Below, one piece after another: positions 13,692 through 27,600 of a stretch of 64,000 bases of DNA (its first letter is position 1; each line of letters starts with the position of its first letter). The translations under genes and the position numbers were made by a program. The stretch is from assembly GCF_910589235.1 (NCBI RefSeq), contig NC_060965.1, positions 8,070,255 through 8,134,254 on the forward strand. The letters run 5' to 3'. The stretch is from Vespa crabro (taxonomy: Eukaryota > Arthropoda > Insecta > Hymenoptera > Vespidae). The notes below the pieces were generated by a model. That model was not told where the DNA came from. It searched no databases and saw nothing but the letters and a program-made list of their open reading frames with translations.

Positions 13692-16600
13692 ATCGTTATA
13701 ATTGTTATTATTGTTATTATCGTTATTATTGTTACTATTGTTATTATTGTTATTATTGTTATTATTTTTATTATTGTTACTATAGTTATTATTGTTATTA
13801 TTGTTATAATTGTTATTACTGTTATTATTGTTATTATTGTTATTATAGTTGTTATTGTTATTATTGTTATTATTGTTATTATTGGTATAATTTTTAGAAT
13901 TGTTATTATTGTTATTATTGTTATTATTGTGATTATTGTTATTATTGTTATTATTGTTATTAATGTTATTGTTACTGTTATTATTGTTATTATTGTTATT
14001 ATTGTTATTGTTGTTATTATTGTTATTATTGTTATTGTTTTTATTATTGTTGTTATTGTTGTTATTGTTATTATTGTTATTATTGTAATTCTTGTTATTA
14101 TTGTTATTATTGTTATTGATGTTGTTTTTATTGTTATTATTGTTATTATTGTTATTATTGTTATTGTTGTTATTATTGTTGTTATTGTTGTTATTATTGC
14201 TATTATTGTTATTGTTGTTATTATAGTTATTATTGTTATTATTGTTATTATTGTTATTGTTGTTATTATTGTTATTATCGTTGTTATTGTTATTATTTTG
14301 ATTATTGTTATTATTGTTATTTTTGTTATTGTTATTGTTATTATTGTTATTATTGTTGTTATTGTTATTGTTATTATTGTTATTATTGTTATTATTGTTA
14401 TTGTTGTTATTATTGTTATTATCGTTAATATTGTTATTATTGTTATTATTGTTATTATTGTTATTATTGTTGTTGTTGTTATTATTTTTATTATTGTTAT
14501 TATTGTTATTATTGTTGTTATTGTTATTATTGTAATTATTGTTATCATTGTTATTATTGTTATTGATGTTGTTATTATTGTTATTATTGTAATTTTTGTT
14601 ATTTTTTTTATTATTGTTATTGTTATTGTTATTGTTATTTTTAATGTTATTGTTATTATTGTTATTATTGCTTTTATTGTAATTGTTGTTATTGTTGTTA
14701 TTATTGTTATTATCGTTGTTATTGTTATTATTGTGATTATTGTTAATATTGTTATTATTGGTATTGTTATTGTTATTATTGTTATTATTGTTATTATTGT
14801 TGTTATTGTTATTATTGTAATTATTGTTATTATTGTTATTATTGTTATTGATGTTGTTATTATTGTTATTATTGTAATTATAGTTATTATTGTTATTGTT
14901 GTTATTGATGTTGTTATTATTGTTATTATTGTTATTATTGTTATTATTGTTATTATTGTTATTGTTGTTATTGTTGTTATTATTGCTATTATTGTTGTTG
15001 TTATTAATATTTTTATTATTGTTATTGTTATTGTTATTGTTATTGTTATTGTTATTGTTATTGTTATTGTTATTATTGCTATTATTGTTATTATTGTTAT
15101 TGTTGTTATTATTGTTATTATCGTTAATATTGTTATTATTGCTATTATTGCTATTATTGTTAATATTTTTATTGTTGGTATTATTGTTACTATTCTTGTT
15201 ATTGTTATTAATGTTATTATTGTTATTATTGTTATTATTGTTGTTATTGTTATTGTTGTTATTATTGTTATTATCGTTAATATTGTTATTATTGCTATTA
15301 TTGCTATTATTGTTAATATTTTTATTGTTGTCATTATTGTTATTATTGTTGTTATTGTTGTTATTGTTATTATTGTTAATATTGTTATTATTGTTATTAT
15401 TGTTGTTATTGTTATTGTTATTATTGTTATATTGTTATTATTGTTACTATTGTTATTGTTATTGTTGTTATTATTGTTATTATCGTTGTTATTGTTATTA
15501 TTGTTATTTTTGTTATTATTTTTATTATTGTTATTGTTATTGTTATTGTTATTTTTAATGTTATTGTTATTATTGTTATTATTGTTATTATTGCTTTTAT
15601 TGTTATTGTTGTTATTATTTTTATTAATGTTATTGTTATTGTTATTGTTATTGTTATTATTGTTATTATTGTTATCATTGTTATTATTGTTGTTATTGTT
15701 ATTATTGTAAATATTATTATTATTGTTATTGATGTTGTTATTATTGTTATTAATGTTATTATTGTTATTATTGTTATTATTGTTATTATTGTTACTATTG
15801 TTATTATAGTTATTGTTGTTATTGTTGTTATTATTGTTGTTATTTTTGTTATTGTTATTATTGTTATTATTGTTATTATTGTTATTGTTGTTATTATTGT
15901 TATTATTATTATTGTTGTTATTATTGTTATTGTTGTTATTATTGTTATTATCGTTAATATTGTTATTATTGCGATTATTGCTATTATTGTTAATATTTTT
16001 ATTGTTGTTATTATTGTTACTATTGTTGTTATTGTTGTTATTGTTATTATTGTTATTATTGTTATTATTGGTATTAATGTTGTTATTGTTATTGTTATTA
16101 TTGTTATTATTGTTATTATTGTTACTCTTGTTATTGTTATTGTTGTTATTATTGTTAGTATCGTTGTTATTGTTATTATTGTTATTTTTGTTATTATTTT
16201 TATTATTGTTATTGTTATTGTTATTGTTATTTTTAATGTTATTGTTATTATTGTTATTATTGCTATTATTGTTGTTATTATTATTATTGTTATTATTGTT
16301 ATTGATGTTGTTATTATTGTTGTTATTGTTATTATTGTTATTATTGTTATTATTGTTGTTATTGTTATTGTTATTATTGTTATTATTGTTATTAATGTTA
16401 TTGTTATTATTGTTATTATTGTTGTTATTCTTATTATTGTAATTATTGTTATTATTGTTATTATTTTTATTGATGTTGTTATTATTGTTATTATTGTTAT
16501 TATTGTTATTATTGTTATTATTGTTATTGTTGTTATTGTTGTTATTATTGCTATTATTGTTGTTGTTATTATTATTTTTATTATTGTTATTGTTATTGTT

Positions 16601-18628
16601 ATTGTTATTATTACTGTTATTATTGTTTTTATTGATATTATTGTTATTACTGTTATTATTGTTATTATCGTTATTATCGTTATAATTGTTATTATTGTTA
16701 TTATCGTTATTATTGTTACTATTGTTATTATTGTTATTATTGTTATTATTTTTATTATTGTTACTATAGTTATTATTGTTATTATTGTTATAATTGTTAT
16801 TACTGTTATTATTGTTATTATTGTTATTATAGTTATTATTGTTATTATTGTTATTATTGTTATTATTGGTATAATTTTTAGAATTGTTATTATTGTTATT
16901 ATTGTTATTATTGTGATTATTGTTATTATTGTTATTATTGTTATTTATGTTATTGTTACTGTTATTATTGTTATTATTGTTATTATTGTTATTGTTGTTA
17001 TTATTGTTATTATTGTTATTGTTTTTATTATTGTTGTTATTGTTGTTATTGTTATTATTGTTATTATTGTAATTATTGTTATTATTGTTATTATTGTTAT
17101 TGATGTTGTTATTATTGTTATTATTGTTATTATTGTTATTATTGTTATTGTTGTTATTATTGTTGTTATTGTTGTTATTATTGCTATTATTGTTATTGTT
17201 GTTATTATTGTTATTATTGTTATTATTGTTATTATTTTTATTGTTGTTATTATTGTTATTATCGTTGTTATTGTTATTATTTTGATTATTGTTATTATTG
17301 TTATTTTTGTTATTGTTATTGTTATTATTGTTATTATTGTTATTATTGTTGTTATTGTTATTATTGTAATTATTGTTATTATTGTTATTATTGTTATTGA
17401 TGTTGTTATTATTGTTATTATTGTTATTATTGTTATTATTGTTATTGTTGTTATTGTTGTTATTATTGCTATTATTGTTGTTGTTATTATTACTTTTATT
17501 ATTGTTATTGTTATTGTTATTGTTATTGTTATTGTTATTGTTATTATTGTTATTATTGTTATTGTTGTTATTATTGTTATTATCGTTAATATTGTTATTA
17601 TTGTTATTATTGTTATTATTGTTATTATTGTTGTTGTTGTTATTATTTTTATTATTGTTATTATTGTCATTATTGTTGTTATTGTTATTATTGTAATTAT
17701 TGTTATCATTGTTATTATTGTTATTGATGTTGTTATTATTGTTATTATTGTTATTATTGTTATTATTGTTATTATTGTTATTATAGTTATTGTTGTTATT
17801 GTTGTTATTATTGTTGTAATTTTTGTTATTGTTATTATTGTTATTATTGTTATTATTGTTATTGTTGTTATTATTGTTATTATCGTTGTTATTGTTATTA
17901 TTGTGATTATTGTTAATATTGTTATTATTGGTTTTGTTATTGTTATTATTGTTATTATTGTTATTATTGTTGTTATTGTTATTATTGTAATTATTGTTAT
18001 TATTGTTATTATTGTTATTGATGTTGTTATTATTGTTATTATTGTAATTATAGTTATTATTGTTATTGTTGTTATTGATGTTGTTATTATTGTTATTATT
18101 GTTATTATTGTTATTATTGTTATTATTGTTATTGTTGTTATTATTGTTATTATCGTTATTATTGTTACTATTGTGATTATTGTTATTATTGTTATTATTG
18201 TTATTATTCTTATTGTTATTGTTATTATTGTTATTATTGTTATTATTGTTATTATTGTTGTTATTGTTATTATTGTAATTATTATTATTTTTGTTATTAT
18301 TGTTGTTATTTTTGTTATTGTTATTATAGTTATAATTGTTATTGTTGTTATTATTGTTGTTAGTGTTGTTATTGATATTATTGTTATTGTTGTTATTATT
18401 GTTATTATCGTTGTTATTGTTATTATTGTGATTATTGTTATTATTGTTATTATTGTTATTATTCTTATTGTTATTGTTATTATTGTTATTATTGTTATTA
18501 TTGTTGTTATTGTTATTATTGTAATTATTGTTATCATTGTTATTATTGTTATTGATGTTGTTATTATTGTTATTATTGTTATTATTGTTATTATTGTCAT
18601 TATAGTTATTGTTGTTATTGTTGTTATT
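13692..18628 (+). repeat. 4,937-base tandem unit, full copy
   Basis: The order of variants from 13692 recurs from 18629 at a constant spacing of 4,937. Matched markers are landmark A at 13884/18821 and again at 16868/21805, the one-base loss at 15430/20367, and the GCG-like TGCGATTATTGC site near 15970/20907. At the right edge TATAGTTATTGTTG passes directly into TTATTATCGTTATAATTG, the sequence found at 13690, which marks the junction. No gene is seen. Confidence 0.88.
15100..15420 (+). repeat. Example of a 153-base local duplication (ATCGTTAAT dimer)
   Basis: A block with ATC-GTT-AAT, two GCT triplets, AATATTTTTATTG, then GGTATT or GTCATT and GTTACTATT, occurs twice with the C of ATCG 153 bases apart (15122 and 15275). 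The same 153-base spacing holds at 1979/2132, 5933/6086, 7946/8099, 8633/8786, 10949/11102, 45603/45756 and 51654/51807. The first member usually has GGTATT and the second GTCATT, so the dimer predates the larger duplications. Confidence 0.8.
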
Positions 18629-21600
18629 ATCGTTATAATTGTTATTATTGTTATTATCGTTATTATTGTTACTATTGTTATTATTGTTATTATTGTTATT
18701 ATTTTTATTATTGTTACTATAGTTATTATTGTTATTATTGTTATAATTGTTATTACTGTTATTATTGTTATTATTGTTATTATAGTTGTTATTGTTATTA
18801 TTGTTATTATTGTTATTATTGGTATAATTTTTAGAATTGTTATTATTGTTATTATTGTTATTATTGTGATTATTGTTATTATTGTTATTATTGTTATTAA
18901 TGTTATTGTTACTGTTATTATTGTTATTATTGTTATTATTGTTATTGTTGTTATTATTGTTATTATTGTTATTGTTTTTATTATTGTTGTTATTGTTGTT
19001 ATTGTTATTATTGTTATTATTGTAATTCTTGTTATTATTGTTATTATTGTTATTGATGTTGTTATTATTGTTATTATTGTTATTATTGTTATTATTGTTA
19101 TTGTTGTTATTATTGTTGTTATTGTTGTTATTATTGCTATTATTGTTATTGTTGTTATTATAGTTATTATTGTTATTATTGTTATTATTGTTATTGTTGT
19201 TATTATTGTTATTATCGTTGTTATTGTTATTATTTTGATTATTGTTATTATTGTTATTTTTGTTATTGTTATTGTTATTATTGTTATTATTGTTGTTATT
19301 GTTATTGTTATTATTGTTATTATTGTTATTATTGTTATTGTTGTTATTATTGTTATTATCGTTAATATTGTTATTATTGTTATTATTGTTATTATTGTTA
19401 TTATTGTTGTTGTTGTTATTATTTTTATTATTGTTATTATTGTTATTATTGTTGTTATTGTTATTATTGTAATTATTGTTATCATTGTTATTATTGTTAT
19501 TGATGTTGTTATTATTGTTATTATTGTAATTTTTGTTATTATTTTTATTATTGTTATTGTTATTGTTATTGTTATTTTTAATGTTATTGTTATTATTGTT
19601 ATTATTGCTTTTATTGTAATTGTTGTTATTGTTGTTATTATTGTTATTATCGTTGTTATTGTTATTATTGTGATTATTGTTAATATTGTTATTATTGGTA
19701 TTGTTATTGTTATTATTGTTATTATTGTTATTATTGTTGTTATTGTTATTATTGTAATTATTGTTATTATTGTTATTATTGTTATTGATGTTGTTATTAT
19801 TGTTATTATTGTAATTATAGTTATTATTGTTATTGTTGTTATTGATGATGTTATTATTGTTATTATTGTTATTATTGTTATTATTGTTATTATTGTTATT
19901 GTTGTTATTGTTGTTATTATTGCTATTATTGTTGTTGTTATTAATATTTTTATTATTGTTATTGTTATTGTTATTGTTATTGTTATTGTTATTGTTATTG
20001 TTATTGTTATTATTGCTATTATTGTTATTATTGTTATTGTTGTTATTATTGTTATTATCGTTAATATTGTTATTATTGCTATTATTGCTATTATTGTTAA
20101 TATTTTTATTGTTGGTATTATTGTTACTATTCTTGTTATTGTTATTAATGTTATTATTGTTATTATTGTTATTATTGTTGTTATTGTTATTGTTGTTATT
20201 ATTGTTATTATCGTTAATATTGTTATTATTGCTATTATTGCTATTATTGTTAATATTTTTATTGTTGTCATTATTGTTACTATTGTTGTTATTGTTGTTA
20301 TTGTTATTATTGTTATTATTGTTATTATTGTTATTATTGTTGTTATTGTTATTGTTATTATTGTTATATTGTTATTATTGTTACTATTGTTATTGTTATT
20401 GTTGTTATTATTGTTATTATCGTTGTTATTGTTATAATTGTTATTTTTGTTATTATTTTTATTATTGTTATTGTTATTGTTATTGTTATTTTTAATGTTA
20501 TTGTTATTATTGTTATTATTGTTATTATTGCTTTTATTGTTATTGTTGTTATTATTTTTATTAATGTTATTGTTATTGTTATTGTTATTGTTATTATTGT
20601 TATTATTGTTATCATTGTTATTATTGTTGTTATTGTTATTATTGTAATTATTATTATTATTGTTATTGATGTTGTTATTATTGTTATTAATGTTATTATT
20701 GTTATTATTGTTATTATTGTTATTATTGTTACTATTGTTATTATAGTTATTGTTGTTATTGTTGTTATTATTGTTGTTATTTTTGTTATTGTTATTATTG
20801 TTATTATTGTTATTATTGTTATTGTTGTTATTATTGTTATTATTATTATTGTTGTTATTATTGTTATTGTTGTTATTATTGTTATTATCGTTAATATTGT
20901 TATTATTGCGATTATTGCTATTATTGTTAATATTTTTATTGTTGTTATTATTGTTACTATTGTTGTTATTGTTGTTATTGTTATTATTGTTATTATTGTT
21001 ATTATTGTTATTAATGTTGTTATTGTTATTGTTATTATTGTTATTATTGTTATTATTGTTACTCTTGTTATTGTTATTGTTGTTATTATTGTTATTATCG
21101 TTGTTATTGTTATTATTGTTATTTTTGTTATTATTTTTATTATTGTTATTGTTATTGTTATTGTTATTTTTAATGTTATTGTTATTATTGTTATTATTGC
21201 TATTATTGTTGTTATTATTATTATTGTTATTATTGTTATTGATGTTGTTATTATTGTTGTTATTGTTATTATTGTTATTATTGTTATTATTGTTGTTATT
21301 GTTATTGTTATTATTGTTATTATTGTTATTAATGTTATTGTTATTATTGTTATTATTGTTGTTATTCTTATTATTGTAATTATTGTTATTATTGTTATTA
21401 TGTTTATTGATGTTGTTATTATTGTTATTATTGTTATTATTGTTATTATTGTTATTATTGTTATTGTTGTTATTGTTGTTATTATTGCTATTATTGTTGT
21501 TGTTATTATTATTTTTATTATTGTTATTGTTATTGTTATTGTTATTATTACTGTTATTATTGTTTTTATTGATATTATTGTTATTATTGTTATTATTGTT

Positions 21601-22318
21601 ATTATCGTTATTATCGTTATAATTGTTATTATTGTTATTATCGTTATTATTGTTACTATTGTTATTATTGTTATTATTGTTATTATTTTTATTATTGTTA
21701 CTATAGTTATTATTGTTATTATTGTTATAATTGTTATTACTGTTATTATTGTTATTATTGTTATTATAGTTATTATTGTTATTATTGTTATTATTGTTAT
21801 TATTGGTATAATTTTTAGAATTGTTATTATTGTTATTATTGTTATTATTGTGATTATTGTTATTATTGTTATTATTGTTATTTATGTTATTGTTACTGTT
21901 ATTATTGTTATTATTGTTATTATTGTTATTGTTGTTATTATTGTTATTATTGTTATTGTTTTTATTATTGTTGTTATTGTTGTTATTGTTGTTATTGTTA
22001 TTATTGTTATAATTGTAATTATTGTTATTATTGTTATTATTGTTATTGATGTTGTTATTATTGTTATTATTGTTATTATTGTTATTATTGTTATTGTTGT
22101 TATTATTGTTGTTATTGTTGTTATTATTGCTATTATTGTTATTGTTGTTATTATTGTTATTATTGTTATTATTGTTATTATTGTTATTGTTGTTATTATT
22201 GTTATTATCGTTGATATTGTTATTATTTTGATTATTGTTATTATTGTTATTTTTGTTATTGTTATTGTTATTATTGTTATTATTGTTATTATTGTTGTTA
22301 TTGTTATTATTGTAATTA
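18629..22318 (+). repeat. 4,937-base tandem unit, partial second copy
   Basis: This follows copy 1 in register for about 3.7 kb. The spacing grows by 9 bases near 21.96 kb (an extra GTTGTTATT-type unit). The match stops near 22320, where ATTGTTATTGTTATTG replaces the ATTATTGTTATTGATG of copy 1. Because each copy carries the one-base loss, the triplet phase changes twice across the pair. The part 19.10-21.20 kb is repeated again at 44.64-46.74 kb. No gene is seen. Confidence 0.85.
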
Positions 22319-24611
22319 TTGTTATTGTTATTGTTATTGTTATTGTTATTGTTATTATTGTTATTATTGTTATTGTTGTTATTATTGTTATTATTGTTAT
22401 TATTGTTATTATTGTTATTGTTATTGTTATTATTGTTATTATTGTTATTATTGTTATTATCGTTATTATTATTAATATTGCTATTATTGTTATCTTTGAT
22501 ATTATTTTTATTAATGTTATTGTTATTGTTATTGTTATTGTTATTATTGTTATTATTGTTATTATTGTTATTATTGTAATTATTGTTATCATTGTTATTA
22601 TTGTTATTGATGTTGTTATTATTGTTATTATTGTAATTTTTGTTATTATTTTTATTATTGTTATTGTTATTGTTATTGTTATTTTTAATGTTATTGTTAT
22701 TATTGTTATTATTGCTTTTATTGTAATTGTTGTTATTGTTGTTATTATTGTTATTATCGTTGTTATTGTTATTATTGTGATTATTGTTAATATTGTTATT
22801 ATTGGTATTGTTATTGTTATTATTGTTATTATTGTTATTATTGTTGTTATTGTTATTATTGTAATTATTGTTATTATTGTTATTATTGTTATTGATGTTG
22901 TTATTATTGTTATTATTGTAATTATAGTTATTATTGTTATTGTTGTTATTGATGTTGTTATTATTGTTATTATTGTTATTATTGTTATTATTGTTATTAT
23001 TGTTATTGTTGTTATTGTTGTTATTATTGCTATTATTGTTGTTGTTATTAATATTTTTATTATTGTTATTGTTATTGTTATTGTTATTGTTATTGTTATT
23101 GTTATTGTTATTGTTATTATTGCTATTATTGTTATTATTGTTATTGTTGTTATTATTGTTATTATCGTTAATATTGTTATTATTGCTATTATTGCTATTA
23201 TTGTTAATATTTTTATTGTTGGTATTATTTTTACTATTCTTGTTATTGTTATTAATGTTATTATTGTTATTATTGTTATTATTGTTGTTATTGTTATTGT
23301 TGTTATTATTGTTATTATCGTTAATATTGTTATTATTGTTACTCTTGTTATTGTTATTGTTGTTATTATTGTTATTATCGTTGTTATTGTTATTATTGTT
23401 ATTTTTGTTATTATTTTTATTATTGTTATTGTTATTGTTATTGTTATTTTTAATGTTATTGTTATTATTGTTATTATTGCTATTATTGTTGTTATTATTA
23501 TTATTGTTATTATTGTTATTGATGTTGTTATTATTGTTGTTATTGTTATTATTGTTATTATTGTTATTATTGTTGTTATTGTTATTGTTATTATTGTTAT
23601 TATTGTTATTAATGTTATTGTTATTATTGTTATTATTGTTGTTATTCTTATTATTGTAATTATTGTTATTATTGTTATTATTTTTATTGATGTTGTTATT
23701 ATTGTTATTATTGTTATTATTGTTATTATTGTTATTATTGTTATTGTTGTTATTGTTGTTATTATTGCTATTATTGTTGTTGTTATTATTATTTTTATTA
23801 TTGTTATTGTTATTGTTATTGTTATTATTACTGTTATTATTGTTTTTATTGATATTATTGTTATTATTGTTATTATTGTTATTATCGTTATTATCGTTAT
23901 AATTGTTATTATTGTTATTATCGTTATTATTGTTACTATTGTTATTATTGTTATTATTGTTATTATTGTTATTATTCTTATTGTTATTGTTATTATTGTT
24001 ATTATTGTTATTATTGTTATTATTGTTGTTATTGTTATTATTGTAATTATTATTATTTTTGTTATTATTGTTGTTATTTTTGTTATTGTTATTATTGTTA
24101 TAATTGTTATTGTTGTTATTATTGTTGTTAGTGTTGTTATTGTTATTATTGTTATTGTTGTTATTATTGTTATTATCGTTGTTATTGTTATTATTGTGAT
24201 TACTGTTATTATTGTTATTATTGTTATTATTCTTATTGTTATTATTGTTATTATTCTTATTGTTATTGTTATTATTGTTATTATTGTTATTATTGTTGTT
24301 ATTGTTATTATTGTAATTATTGTTATCATTGTTATTATTGTTATTGATGTTGTTATTATTGTTATTGTTGTTATTGTTGTTATTATTGCTATTATTGTTG
24401 TTGTTATTATTATTTTTATTATTGTTATTGTTATTGTTATTGTTATTATTACTGTTATTATTGTTTTTATTGATATTATTGTTATTATTGTTATTATTGT
24501 TATTATCGTTATTATCGTTATAATTGTTATTATTGTTATTATCGTTATTATTGTTACTATTGTTATTATTGTTATTATTGTTATTATTGTTATTGTTGTT
24601 ATTATTGTTAT
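22319..24611 (+). repeat. Linker; 22.57-24.37 kb is a copy of 28.59-30.39 kb
   Basis: From about 22565 to 24365 the segment matches 28592-30392 at spacing 6,027. Matched markers are GTAATT at 22576/28603 and the doubled TTATTCTTATTG near 24.23/30.26 kb. It starts with an ATCTTTGATATT site (22492), a marker also found at 6988, 11904, 52709 and 57350. It ends by joining a truncated version of the block that starts with TTGATGTTG. No gene is seen. Confidence 0.8.
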
Positions 24612-27600
24612 TATCGTTGTTATTGTTATTATTTTGATTATTGTTATTATTGTTATTTTTGTTATTGTTATTGTTATTATTGTTATTATTGTTATTATTG
24701 TTGTTATTGTTATTATTGTTATTATTGTTATTATTGTTATTGTTGTTATTATTGTTATTATTATTGTTGTTGTTATTATTGTTATTGTTGTTATTATTGT
24801 TATTATCGTTAATATTGTTATTATTGCGATTATTGCTATTATTGTTAATATTTTTATTGTTGTTATTATTGTTACTATTGTTGTTATTGTTGTTATTGTT
24901 ATTATTGTTATTATTGTTATTATTGTTATTAATGTTGTTATTGTTATTGTTATTATTGTTATTATTGTTATTATTGTTACTCTTGTTATTGTTATTGTTG
25001 TTATTATTGTTATTATCGTTGTTATTGTTATTATTGTTATTTTTGTTATTATTTTTATTATTGTTATTGTTATTGTTATTGTTATTTTTAATGTTATTGT
25101 TATTATTGTTATTATTGCTATTATTGTTGTTATTATTATTATTGTTATTATTGTTATTGATGTTGTTATTATTGTTGTTATTGTTATTATTGTTATTATT
25201 GTTATTATTGTTGTTATTGTTATTGTTATTATTGTTATTATTGTTATTAATGTTATTGTTATTATTGTTATTATTGTTGTTATTCTTATTATTGTAATTA
25301 TTGTTATTATTGTTATTATTTTTATTGATGTTGTTATTATTGTTATTATTGTTATTATTGTTATTATTGTTATTATTGTTATTGTTGTTATTGTTGTTAT
25401 TATTGCTATTATTGTTGTTGTTATTATTATTTTTATTATTGTTATTGTTATTGTTATTGTTATTATTACTGTTATTATTGTTTTTATTGATATTATTGTT
25501 ATTATTGTTATTATTGTTATTATCGTTATTATCGTTATAATTGTTATTATTGTTATTATCGTTATTATTGTTACTATTGTTATTATTGTTATTATTGTTA
25601 TTAATTTTATTATTGTTACTATAGTTATTATTGTTATTATTGTTATAATTGTTATTACTGTTATTATTGTTATTATTGTTATTATAGTTATTATTGTTAT
25701 TATTGTTATTATTGTTATTATTGGTATAATTTTTAGAATTGTTATTATTGTTATTATTGTTATTATTGTGATTATTGTTATTATTGTTATTATTGTTATT
25801 TATGTTATTGTTACTGTTATTATTGTTATTATTGTTATTATTGTTATTGTTGTTATTATTGTTATTATTGTTATTGTTTTTATTATTGTTGTTATTGTTG
25901 TTATTGTTATTATTGTTATTATTGTAATTATTGTTATTATTGTTATTATTGTTATTGCTGTTGTTATTATTGTTATTATTGTTATTATTGTTATTATTGT
26001 TATTGTTGTTATTATTGTTGTTATTGTTGTTATTATTGCTATTATTGTTATTGTTGTTATTATTGTTATTATTGTTATTATTGTTATTATTGTTATTGTT
26101 GTTATTATTGTTATTATCGTTGTTATTGTTATTATTTTGATTATTGTTATTATTGTTATTTTTGTTATTGTTATTGTTATTATTGTTATTATTGTTATTA
26201 TTGTTGTTATTGTTATTATTGTAATTATTGTTATTATTGTTATTATTGTTATTGATGTTGTTATTATTGTTATTATTGTTATTATTGTTATTATTGTTAT
26301 TGTTGTTATTGTTGTTATTATTGCTATTATTGTTGTTGTTATTATTACTTTTATTATTGTTATTGTTATTGTTATTGTTATTGTTATTGTTATTGTTATT
26401 ATTGTTATTATTGTTATTGTTGTTATTATTGTTATTATCGTTAATATTGTTATTATTGTTATTATTGTTATTATTGTTATTATTGTTGTTGTTGTTATTA
26501 TTTTTATTATTGTTATTATTGTCATTATTGTTGTTATTGTTATTATTGTAATTATTGTTATCATTGTTATTATTGTTATTGATGTTGTTATTATTGTTAT
26601 TATTGTTATTATTGTTATTATTGTTATTATAGTTATTGTTGTTATTGTTGTTATTATTGTTGTAATTTTTGTTATTGTTATTATTGTTATTATTGTTATT
26701 ATTGTTATTGTTGTTATTATTGTTATTATCGTTGTTATTGTTATTATTGTGATTATTGTTAATATTGTTATTATTGGTTTTGTTATTGTTATTATTGTTA
26801 TTATTGTTATTATTGTTGTTATTGTTATTATTGTAATTATTGTTATTATTGTTATTATTGTTATTGATGTTGTTATTATTGTTATTATTGTAATTATAGT
26901 TATTATTGTTATTGTTGTTATTGATGTTGTTATTATTGTTATTATTGTTATTATTGTTATTATTGTTATTATTGTTATTGTTGTTATTATTGTTATTATC
27001 GTTATTATTGTTATTATTGTGATTATTGTTATTATTGTTATTATTGTTATTATTCTTATTGTTATTGTTATTATTGTTATTATTGTTATTATTGTTATTA
27101 TTGTTGTTATTGTTATTATTGTAATTATTATTATTTTTGTTATTATTATTGTTATTTTTGTTATTGTTATTATTGTTATAATTGTTATTGTTGTTATTAT
27201 TGTTGTTAGTGTTGTTATTGTTATTATTGTTATTGTTGTTATTATTGTTATTATCGTTGTTATTGTTATTATTGTGATTATTGTTATTATTGTTATTATT
27301 GTTATTATTCTTATTGTTATTGTTATTATTGTTATTATTGTTATTATTGTTGTTATTGTTATTATTGTAATTATTGTTATCATTGTTATTATTGTTATTG
27401 ATGTTGTTATTATTGTTATTATTGTTATTATTGTTATTATTGTCTTTATAGTTATTGTTGTTATTGTTGTTATTATTGTTGTTATTTTTTTTATTGTTTT
27501 TATTGTTATTATGTTTATTATTGTTATTGTTGTTATTATTGTTATTATCGTTGTTATTGTTATTATTGTGATTATTGTTATTATTGTTATTATTGGTATT

